NCBI GenBank assembly: GCA_910578975.1
Contig: CAJTRZ010000002.1
Span: 199,781-263,780 of the forward strand
Direction of reading: 5' to 3'
Source of the DNA: an uncultured Eubacterium sp.
GTDB taxonomy: Bacteria > Bacillota > Clostridia > Lachnospirales > Lachnospiraceae
Length of the DNA: 64,000 bases
The notes under the pieces were generated by a model. The model was not told where the DNA came from and searched no databases. It worked only from the letters and a program-made list of their open reading frames with translations. Position 1 is the stretch's first letter, and the number at the start of each line of letters is the position of its first letter. The position numbers and the translations under genes are program-made. Positions 54,601 to 60,981 of this stretch are shown here, one piece after another.

Positions 54601-55186
54601 ATATTACCAGTGATGATTTCACATCCACTTTATCTCCGGATTTATATAAATTATGGTCACGTGTTTTTGCATCTCTTGTAGTTGTTACATATATTTTTGC
54701 AATACCTGTATCAATATTATCAGCTTCTTTCGAAGTATATGTGAAATAATTTACTGTCGAAGCTTTACTTTCAAGGATTTCTTCCTTGCCATCTGTATTT
54801 ATTCTCTTTAAAACCTGTTTTACCGTAATTTCATAAGTTTCTCCATCAACAAATCCCCAATCAATAATATCAACTGCTGTACCCGATTTGCTGACTGTCG
54901 CTTTTTTCTCTGTACCTACATAAATATCAAATGTTTTTTGATCCGTACCTACCATTTGATATGTATCTTCATCTGCATCATTAAAAACAATTTTAAATCC
55001 ACCGCTTCCCGTTCTAAAGTCACATAGATACGCTTTCTTTGGTGCACTAAGTGATGTTATCTCTGTACTGGTAGGCAGATTTATTGTTTCCTCCGCCTTG
55101 GTTTCTTTCGGTGTATAACTTAGACCTGATAAAACAATTACCAGACTTAAAATCATTGCTAACACCTTTCTGATTTCTCTCTTCAT
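48653..55186 (-). CDS. Giant secreted protein with two CotH kinase domains and discoidin-like domains
   Basis: A 2177-residue exported protein with a signal peptide (about 1-31). Order: CotH domain 1 (about 160-610), F5/8 type C (discoidin) domain (630-780), Ig-like, F5/8 type C (885-1050), Ig-like, F5/8 type C (1165-1290), Ig-like, CotH domain 2 (1400-1812), then two copies of an unassigned C-terminal module (1825-1990 and 2005-2177). Both CotH domains have the nucleotide-loop region (IKLRGNSTSSGQKKPFNIKF; IKIRGNSTAGAEKKPYNFKL), the KKWSLL...FDKALIRN segment and the metal-binding WDLDLSSGN / WDYDLSSGN, so both look active. CotH proteins are secretory-pathway protein kinases; discoidin-like domains often bind glycans. 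No dockerin, LPXTG or S-layer motif is seen. Targets are unknown. Confidence 0.88.
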   Translation of the reverse strand: MKREIRKVLAMILSLVIVLSGLSYTPKETKAEETINLPTSTEITSLSAPKKAYLCDFRTGSGGFKIVFNDADEDTYQMVGTDQKTFDIYVGTEKKATVSKSGTAVDIIDWGFVDGETYEITVKQVLKRINTDGKEEILESKASTVNYFTYTSKEADNIDTGIAKIYVTTTRDAKTRDHNLYKSGDKVDVKSSLVIYDADGKIDSEGSGTIKLRGNSTSSGQKKPFNIKFDSKTNVFGFGKAKKWSLLSNTFDKALIRNQIGVQFHHKIMEANQEYQYTSECEPFDFYLDGHYMGAYLLLESVEAGSTRVDIDAENPDNHEILLELDMTDRDAGKDAHLDAHTTLMNVGFTINEPEGPGTDAANPNNENHQEWLEFNETYAAKKTYTLNYLNNLESKIQNGGNGTLDEIGELIDIDSFVNYYITAELFRITDVSFSSVRFFIKKSSEGIEKLYAGPLWDLDLSSGNADGAAANPDNDMHAQNNPWFGALMKNKEFSARVTERFNEVLPEINKLVAENGTIDTVVNTLRKSIDANYSNLAYNQFSVDAKGVNTGWGIDKLYTAGHHECATADEARATGNVSGSLKIYNNYDGYLNDFKSYMTGRIKYLKKQFDATDYEENLTDIEEQMGSYVYNLAKKKKAVIYKNCHNEGKLEFLNDGQLSNGYLALTNAETSGAWGNENGEPVYATIDLGKYYKAESIDKVVVQYKDGQENDTVLNKAYKIQYSIDGKNFRDVASADKAVLDADNRTIDDVSGISGTVRYVRLYFPRQAGYGMQIREFAVLDTDKNAATVEGENVADVTNLILTTPQDNQIGVQFDASLTENVTYTIFVDDNEVVSNARAGEVNVIRDVKTGRHTVKVQVTNANGFVSQGISGTVMVTGPISLEEMVGNNNYNIAFGTDSTYSSWKEGINNSKAITDGIINNHDNYVGIHVDGAHNNTGYYQINLKKAVSVSAIDEIVVWYRDGRNNLAPTDIGYTIQYSDDGENFCTVKTITASEMPSENKNQDTLAYVTMADMSDIVSDVSTVKAIRVLYNGNVGWGIQAREIAVLDKTGNAGADREQIKVDVPEMTAVSDTYNTISVTIAEVVGQEDYTYTIALDGKQVEKDVKAGIYTFADLEEGEHTVTVRANYNGGISQSVSSQVYVQSAFTFTQDSLAGRVLPDVNENGNNYLRYTGIKAEASFGDANLAIDNNADTRWESSHSDPQEIIVDLGAVYSVKEIAAVWENAASKDYTVQISADGQNFVIAATIKNQNEVANRYDRIVLTDAAEARFIKIHGTARVTGYGHSIWEMAVYGADAQKEYVPILSPASNLSVISYAKYTGKYILQFEPGEMAENYNVYIDGTYVKNISGPCCYLTAQDVKDISRGQHDIAVKAVGAEGQETKETTAKITIEDEVVDYNDIPQIYISTQGRDISGTYFAKQPGGKANVGITIVDNAGNYKDVVDFASDIKIRGNSTAGAEKKPYNFKLSKKQELLGMKGKAKKWSLLANAFDKSLIRNALVMQLATTMGLDYTSECRFVDIYVNGTYSGNYLLIESVETGSGRIEINDPEEITNNDVVLEVDNNGRDAAETFHLERSGLGILFMLGEPEFGPDETDKIALYQDKIINTQNLIANFEEALKSDDYDEASKYVDMDSFAKFYLVNEIFRNNDFNFSSTRFYVKDNIIYGGPCWDYDLSSGNLGEYYSGEYKDGVTYNSFKAQELVWYSYLMKNDKFKNLVMKYYKQYLPYIQAIYDGSKADEGFGIDAFVKQYRNSFERNYISKEQLGAGWSITNPDMADAYSYANFREWNTYDESVEFLRDWMQNRDNWLRKQWEISENFITQDVEITGYQISTSLDGATDDVGIRTVYQRENLVEGQEVSEFGLIIGLAEGITDADKEMILDESSKFIVSYQATEAGKSEVQMGDSKTALYYVRTMDIAGGYNIDYHVRAYAKLADGNVAYSEVKAMNVYQVAKELYGNQKMPNYEAHQAIYNQIIKKVDVNAVQADYNWNGTLVNKPEIQDGNVKIEGYQMSNNMGGEEGKLGLRVVYSVEGEYEEAGLIYGLVYGNTPITLEDMVIDNDNTYVKTYAATETGKLNAQLGNSKTAQYYARTMNVSGLNRKGYTVSYLVRAYAKTSDGIIVYSDVYSYSIHDVASALYDNDLMSTAVGHNAIYTNILTKVNPAYKEVDYAWSNTMVR

Positions 55187-55388
55187 ATTTCTCTCCTTTT
55201 CTGATTTTTTTTATTCCGAGAGCATTTGCTCTTTTTATCCTAAATATATCTTACCATTTTTTTATCTATAGTGATATGAGAACAATACCATAAAAACACT
55301 TTTAGCCTTTTGAACAACCCATAATATTTAAAATCGTTTTTCTTTAACTTTTTCCCAATTTTACTTTCATATTTTTGTTAAAAATACA

Positions 55389-55432
55389 CAAAAAAAATAG
55401 TGGGCAATAAAAATGTTTTATTACCCACTATT
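55389..55432 (-). terminator. Terminator behind the 911-residue CotH gene
   Basis: A 17-bp stem with one mismatch (55396-55412 with 55416-55432) followed on the minus strand by eight T. It begins 4 bp past the stop at 55436 and separates this gene from the 2177-residue protein gene. Confidence 0.9.
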
Positions 55433-55435
55433 CTA

Positions 55436-58171
55436 CTATTTTATTTTTACAACTTTTCTATTACTCCAAGTTCCATAATAACGAATCTTTTTAACAACTC
55501 TTACACCTCTAACCTTAATATACAACTTTTTAGACTTTCTTAATTTCTTAACTGCCAGATTTACTTTTGTTTTTTTAACTAACTTTGTAACTGTTTTTTT
55601 CTTAATAAATTTCTTAGAAGACGAAATTTTTACCTGATATTTTGTTACATTCTTCAATTTCTTAAAAGTTAATTTAATTTTCTTCGCATTTTTCTTTTTC
55701 GTTGCCTTCTTAATTTTTCCCTTAGGCACTTTAATTGGAGCAGTTAATTTATTATTGTCAATATTTGAAACTTTTGTTGTAGTCGGTGCCTGTGTATTTT
55801 GTTCTCCAGTTGCTTGTGGTGTTGTAACCTCTGGTGTCGTTGCTTCTGGCGATGTTTCCTTCGGTGTCGTCGTTTCCGATGTTGTCGGCTCCGGTGTCGT
55901 CATTTCCGATGTTGTCGGCTCCGGTGTCGTCATTTCCGATGTTGTCGGCTCCGGTGTCGTCATTTCCGATGTTGTCGCTTCTGGTGTTGTAGGTGGTTCA
56001 ACAACAGGCCTACTCTCTTCATACGCCTTTGCCATATCTATTCCCCACTGTTCACAAAGCCATATATTTCTATTTTCCATCCAATCACGTAAAAACTCAA
56101 TTGGTTCCTGCCATGTTTTCCAACCAGATTCTGCCGCATAACTATATCCGTCATCGTTCGTTAAAAACCAACCTGCTCCAAGTTCATTCTCAGGCCTGTA
56201 ATTTCTTTCAAATGATGTTCCATAATTATCAACCAAATATTTTACACTTATCTTTGTTTCCGAATCATTCTTATAAATATTTTGAATCTTATATTGTAAT
56301 TCTTTATATCTATCTTTTACTTTATTATAGAATATATCATTTTTAAGCAATTGTTTATACCAGTTCATACTTTGGCAATAATATCCTTTATAGCTGACAC
56401 CATCTATATAATAACCAGTATAAAAAGAAGATTTACAATTACCACTCGACAAATCATAATCCCAACATGGTCCTGCATATACCTTATTATCTTTAATAAA
56501 AAATCTTGTGGAGCTAAAATTAAAATCAACATTCTTAAATAATTCATTTACAATATAAAAATCTACAAAACTGTCTTCATCCATATATTCCAAAATCTCT
56601 TCGTAACTCTGGTTACGTAATGCTGACTCAAAACCATTCAGATATTGTTTAATTCTTTCAATCTTCTCATCTACCTGAGTATCTGTTAAATCATCTCCCT
56701 TTTCTGGATCATTCACATCAAATGTTGTTCTAAGAATATCTGTTGTGAAATGATCTACATCGGGTTCATTTCTTGTTCCCAATTCCAGTAAAATATCATT
56801 ACTCTCTGCATTGTATGCATCAATATCAACTCTTTCCTTCTTTGCCTCAACTGCTTCTGTAATCAAATAATTTCCATTGAACCTGCCATTTAAATATACT
56901 TCCACAAACCTATTATCACAAGAATAAGGAACTCCAATTTCATCAGCGAAGTCATGTACTAAACTGTTACGTATCAAAGCTTTATCAAAAGCATTCGCTA
57001 ACAAACACCACTTCTTTCCTTTTTCCATACCTAATAAACTTTGTTTTTTACTAAGTTTAATATTCCATGGTTTCTTTGGTGCTCCTGCTGTAGTATTACC
57101 ACGAATTTTTATGTTACATCCACTGTCGACAAAATCCTTACTACTTCCTCCATTTTTATCAATCACTGACACTGTAACATCTGCATTATCATGATAACTA
57201 CTCGATATATTTCCTTCTGTATAAATATATATCTGTGCAATATCTGTATTAGCCCCAGCCTTTCCCTGTATGGTAAATTTTGCACTAACCATAGCAGACT
57301 CTTTTCCTGTATCATCTGTATTGGCTACATACAGAATGTGTTCTCCCGGAGATAAATTTCCAATTTCCTTTTCTGAAAGATAGTAGCCGGAACCTTTTAC
57401 AGTTTTCACTTTATTATCTTTATTATCGATATAAAAATTATAACCTGCAGACTCATAAGCCTCATTAAAATAAACAATATATTTTCCAGTATATCTGTAG
57501 TAATCTCTGATTTTCAAATTTGATAAAACAGGTATAATTTGTCCTTGAGGGTCATTTCCAAAAAATCCAATTTCAAAAATAGAATCACCATAATTCGTCG
57601 TTCTGGCAATACAGTTAATTCTAACCGTTCTTACACGAATTTCATCAGACAATTTCAAATTATCTGTTCTTTTTCCATGTGTATCCGTTATCTTTGTCAA
57701 TGTCTGAAAATTTATTCCATCTGCCGAAACTTCTACTGTATATTCTTTTGCAGAAGCACCTTCCCAGTAAATAGCAATATCTTTAACCGAATATAGATTA
57801 CCAAAATCTACAGTTAAATGTTGTGGATCCACTCCATGCTCTGATTCCCACCTACTGCCTGTGTTTCCATCAATTGCCTTATTTGCTGCATCCTTCTCTG
57901 ATGAAGCAAATGCTGTTACACCTTCATATTTCGTATAATTTTTGTAAGAAACACCATCTATCATCATACTTTCTGAACCTAAAGCTCTGATAATTTCAGC
58001 ATCCCCTCCATTTACAATATCTGCATCAACTGTAACATTGTCTAAATTTACCTTAGTTTCTTCTGCTTTTACATTTTTTATCACAGTATCTGCCGGAAGA
58101 ACATTGATTGATGTCACAACCAATGCCAAAGATAATAATAAAGATGCAATTTTGTGAATAGATACCTTCAT
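55436..58171 (-). CDS. Secreted CotH-family kinase with discoidin-like domain and Thr-rich linker
   Basis: A 911-residue exported protein: signal peptide (about 1-36), F5/8 type C domain (about 75-205, with AIDGNTGSRWES), Ig-like domain (about 212-302), CotH domain (about 310-710) with IKIRGNTTAGAPKKPWNIKL, KKWCLLANAFDKALIRN and the metal site WDYDLSSGN near 566, a Thr/Pro/Glu linker (about 720-800) built of ten-residue TTPEPTTSEM units, and the cationic FN3-like module (about 815-911, ending GTWSNRKVVKIK). The same domain order without the linker makes up the second half of the 2177-residue protein. GGAGG lies upstream of the start. Extended -10 promoter at 58218; strong terminator behind. 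Confidence 0.88.
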   Translation of the reverse strand: MKVSIHKIASLLLSLALVVTSINVLPADTVIKNVKAEETKVNLDNVTVDADIVNGGDAEIIRALGSESMMIDGVSYKNYTKYEGVTAFASSEKDAANKAIDGNTGSRWESEHGVDPQHLTVDFGNLYSVKDIAIYWEGASAKEYTVEVSADGINFQTLTKITDTHGKRTDNLKLSDEIRVRTVRINCIARTTNYGDSIFEIGFFGNDPQGQIIPVLSNLKIRDYYRYTGKYIVYFNEAYESAGYNFYIDNKDNKVKTVKGSGYYLSEKEIGNLSPGEHILYVANTDDTGKESAMVSAKFTIQGKAGANTDIAQIYIYTEGNISSSYHDNADVTVSVIDKNGGSSKDFVDSGCNIKIRGNTTAGAPKKPWNIKLSKKQSLLGMEKGKKWCLLANAFDKALIRNSLVHDFADEIGVPYSCDNRFVEVYLNGRFNGNYLITEAVEAKKERVDIDAYNAESNDILLELGTRNEPDVDHFTTDILRTTFDVNDPEKGDDLTDTQVDEKIERIKQYLNGFESALRNQSYEEILEYMDEDSFVDFYIVNELFKNVDFNFSSTRFFIKDNKVYAGPCWDYDLSSGNCKSSFYTGYYIDGVSYKGYYCQSMNWYKQLLKNDIFYNKVKDRYKELQYKIQNIYKNDSETKISVKYLVDNYGTSFERNYRPENELGAGWFLTNDDGYSYAAESGWKTWQEPIEFLRDWMENRNIWLCEQWGIDMAKAYEESRPVVEPPTTPEATTSEMTTPEPTTSEMTTPEPTTSEMTTPEPTTSETTTPKETSPEATTPEVTTPQATGEQNTQAPTTTKVSNIDNNKLTAPIKVPKGKIKKATKKKNAKKIKLTFKKLKNVTKYQVKISSSKKFIKKKTVTKLVKKTKVNLAVKKLRKSKKLYIKVRGVRVVKKIRYYGTWSNRKVVKIK
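55861..55980 (-). repeat. Four 30-bp repeats coding the Thr-rich linker
   Basis: Units begin at 55861, 55891, 55921 and 55951. The middle two are identical; the first and last differ by two bases. Each codes TTPEPTTSEM or a near variant in the linker of the CotH protein. Near-identity at DNA level suggests recent expansion. Confidence 0.9.
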
Positions 58172-58217
58172 GTTTGATTTCCCTCCTTTATTAATATCCG
58201 AACCCTTTCTATTTCAC

Positions 58218-58226
58218 ATTATAACA
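58218..58226 (-). promoter_or_regulatory. Extended -10 promoter of the 911-residue CotH gene
   Basis: Minus strand TGTTATAAT with the hexamer TATAAT at 58218-58223; the -35 region (ATGCAA, 17 bp upstream) is weak, as expected for an extended -10. Confidence 0.6.
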
Positions 58227-58263
58227 ATTTCATTATATGTTTGCATCTATTTTTTACACACAT

Positions 58264-58322
58264 AAAAAAATATGGCAATATCTACAAATGTTAATACAAA
58301 ACATCTGTAAATATTACCATAA
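58264..58322 (-). terminator. Terminator behind the GH16-CotH operon
   Basis: A stem of about 22 bp with G-U pairs (58271-58292 with 58300-58321), followed on the minus strand by seven T. It ends the transcript carrying the GH16 gene and the 871-residue CotH gene. Confidence 0.9.
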
Positions 58323-58363
58323 CTTTGTTATTCAAACTGTTTTATTTCCGTTATTTAAACATA

Positions 58364-60979
58364 TTATTTCACAATTGTGCTATTCCAGTTAAAATCTCCC
58401 TCTTTATAAGTATTATCTACTTTCTTTAATATCTTATTATAAATGTAGTCATACGCACTCTTTCTCGGAGTTAGATTTTTCTGATATATATAGTCTGCCA
58501 CTTTATAAACAGTATACGTTTTTACATCACTGTATACAATTGAACCATCACTTAATTTTGCATAAACTCTGATATAATACTGGGCTGTATATGCCTCGTT
58601 AGAAAGTGAATCACTACACTCCATTGTTCTGGCATAATATTCTGCTGTTTTAGATGTCCCCATAACAGCTCCTATTTTCCCTGCGTCAGTTGTCACATAT
58701 GATTTTACAAATTCATTCTCTGAGCCATATACAACATCCTGTTTGTTAATCGGATTATCACCATATACCAGTCCGTAAATAATACCTAATTCCAGAACTT
58801 CTTTTCCTTCTACAACAGATTCTGCCTGATAAATGGTCCTAAATCCCATATTTCCATCTATCCCATTGTAAGAAGTACTAATCTGATAACCTGTTATATC
58901 AATATCCTGACTTATAATATCCCCTGTGTATTCTCCTTCATAATCAGCCGGATTAATTTCCCACTGACTACATATCCATTCATTTCTGTTCTGCATCCAT
59001 GTTGTCAGATATGCTATATGCTGTTCATATGTATATGTATTATACGGTGATACCGTACTGTAACTATACTGCCAGCCCGTCTGCTCATATGTATCAGCAA
59101 CACTCTCACTCCATCCGGCTCCCCCTTGTGATACCGCAGCATAATTTCTCACTCTGGATTCTCCCATAATATCAATATTCTTTTGTATCTGGCTCTTTCC
59201 TAACTGGTTATCTTTATAAATATTCTGAATTTTTGGCTGAACTTCTTTATATTTCTCAATAACCTTGTTCTTAAATGTCGCATTTTTCATCAGATAATGA
59301 AACCATTTATTCTTTTCCTGTCCCATAAATGTATTATAAGTTCTATATTCTGGTGCAATAGAGTTTCCTGATGACAAGTCAAAATCCCATAAAGGTCCTG
59401 CGTGTATCGTAGGTGCACCATTGACATCATATGTAATATAAAACTTAACGGATGAATATCCAAAGTCTACTGTCTGGAACAACTCATTTACAATATACAT
59501 ACTCACAAAAGAATCAACATCCATATATTGCAAAACTTCATCTGATGATGTATTAGTCAGAGCATTTTCAAATGTCGTAAGAGTACTTACCCACTTCTGA
59601 TATCTGGATGATGATGTATCTACTGTATCTTCTGTTACAAATCTTACTCCAGTGACTGGAGTTTTAAAATAAAGACAATCATCTTCATTTTTATCATTAT
59701 CTTCCCATTCAAACAATAATTCATCCGATGTATCTTCATCATTATATTCGCATCCGGAACGTCCATTTTCAGCCGGCTCACTAATGACATAATTACCCAT
59801 CAGTTTTCCATCGATATATAACTCTGCATAATGCTCTTCCGGAACAGCAATTCCTCCAATTGCTGCACCTAAATCCATCGCAAGTTTGTTTCTCATCAAT
59901 GTCTTTTCATATGCATTCGCTAAGAGACACCATTTCTTTCCTTTACTCTTTCCTTTCATGACTTCTTTCTTAGAGTTAAAAGAAATATTATATGCTTTCT
60001 TTGCTGCCAGTGATGTCGAATTTCCTCTTAATTTAATTGTTCCACCATCATTGACTGTGTTAATCTGTCCATCATTGCTGATAATTGTCAGTGATGCCGG
60101 CGTTTTTGTCGCCTTAATAATATCGGAACCACCTTTTGTTCCATCATTTGTAACTACATAGATTCTGGAAATATCTGCCGGATCTGAAGCTGCACTTGTT
60201 TCCTGCATTACTCGAATCTTTGCAGCTTCTGATTTCACAGATACATTCCCCTGTGCATCTACAGACTGAAGATATAAATTATGTAATTCACCATCAGCAT
60301 ACTGATGTAAAACTGATGCATCAATATATTCTCCTGACTGAGTAACCGTTTTTAATATTTCTGAATTATCTAAATAAACATTATATGATACAGCTTCTTC
60401 TACAGGAGTAAATGTTATCTGATACCCCTTCTCCTGCGCATAAAAATTATATCCTGCCACTTTGACCGGTGCTGCAACAACACCCGGATTAACTGGTTCC
60501 GTCGGGTCAGGAGTTTCTGTAGGTTTCTCTGTAGATGTACCATTTTTATTATAAACATACAACTCTGCCTTGACACTTCCCGCAGAATTTTTTACAACAA
60601 GGCTATTATACTGTTCCTTAAATGCTGAAACATGAAAAATAACTCCTGCCCCTTGTTTATCAAAAGCTGTAGTCGCCTTATCATTTATAGTAATCTCTCC
60701 AAAATCAGCATCTGAAAATGTCACATAAATACCTGCCTCAGATGCAAAGCCAGGATTTTGTATATTTACAATCTCCGGATTACCTTGACCAACTGCTATT
60801 TTAAAAACATCTGTGTAACTCTGATTACCAGAGCCATTTCCTAAAAAACTCACAGATGACCAATCATAATTTTGGACATCATTCTGACTCGCCTGGGTTT
60901 TAGAAGGTACATAATTTAATGTTGCTATTACTAAAGTTAAAACCAACAATGAAGCCACTATTTTCTTCCACATTTTCAT
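58364..60979 (-). CDS. Secreted CotH-family kinase coupled to the GH16 gene
   Basis: An 871-residue exported protein: signal peptide (about 1-31), a beta-rich N-terminal domain (about 35-155, possibly carbohydrate binding), a short Pro/Thr linker (EKPTETPDPTEPVNPG), an Ig-like domain (about 175-265), a CotH domain (about 271-675) with IKLRGNSTSLAAKKAYNISF, KKWCLLANAYEKTLMRN and WDFDLSSGN near 530, then one copy of the unassigned C-terminal module (about 694-871, ending NWNSTIVK). Its ribosome binding site GGAGG lies inside the end of the GH16 gene and its start is 2 bp past the GH16 stop, so the two are translationally coupled. The target of the kinase is unknown. Confidence 0.88.
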   Translation of the reverse strand: MKMWKKIVASLLVLTLVIATLNYVPSKTQASQNDVQNYDWSSVSFLGNGSGNQSYTDVFKIAVGQGNPEIVNIQNPGFASEAGIYVTFSDADFGEITINDKATTAFDKQGAGVIFHVSAFKEQYNSLVVKNSAGSVKAELYVYNKNGTSTEKPTETPDPTEPVNPGVVAAPVKVAGYNFYAQEKGYQITFTPVEEAVSYNVYLDNSEILKTVTQSGEYIDASVLHQYADGELHNLYLQSVDAQGNVSVKSEAAKIRVMQETSAASDPADISRIYVVTNDGTKGGSDIIKATKTPASLTIISNDGQINTVNDGGTIKLRGNSTSLAAKKAYNISFNSKKEVMKGKSKGKKWCLLANAYEKTLMRNKLAMDLGAAIGGIAVPEEHYAELYIDGKLMGNYVISEPAENGRSGCEYNDEDTSDELLFEWEDNDKNEDDCLYFKTPVTGVRFVTEDTVDTSSSRYQKWVSTLTTFENALTNTSSDEVLQYMDVDSFVSMYIVNELFQTVDFGYSSVKFYITYDVNGAPTIHAGPLWDFDLSSGNSIAPEYRTYNTFMGQEKNKWFHYLMKNATFKNKVIEKYKEVQPKIQNIYKDNQLGKSQIQKNIDIMGESRVRNYAAVSQGGAGWSESVADTYEQTGWQYSYSTVSPYNTYTYEQHIAYLTTWMQNRNEWICSQWEINPADYEGEYTGDIISQDIDITGYQISTSYNGIDGNMGFRTIYQAESVVEGKEVLELGIIYGLVYGDNPINKQDVVYGSENEFVKSYVTTDAGKIGAVMGTSKTAEYYARTMECSDSLSNEAYTAQYYIRVYAKLSDGSIVYSDVKTYTVYKVADYIYQKNLTPRKSAYDYIYNKILKKVDNTYKEGDFNWNSTIVK

Positions 60980-60981
60980 CT

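Noticed and set aside
55861..55980. Regular repeats resembling a CRISPR array
   Set aside because: The repeats are contiguous, without spacers, in frame, and code a Thr-rich linker; the same holds for 63911-64000.
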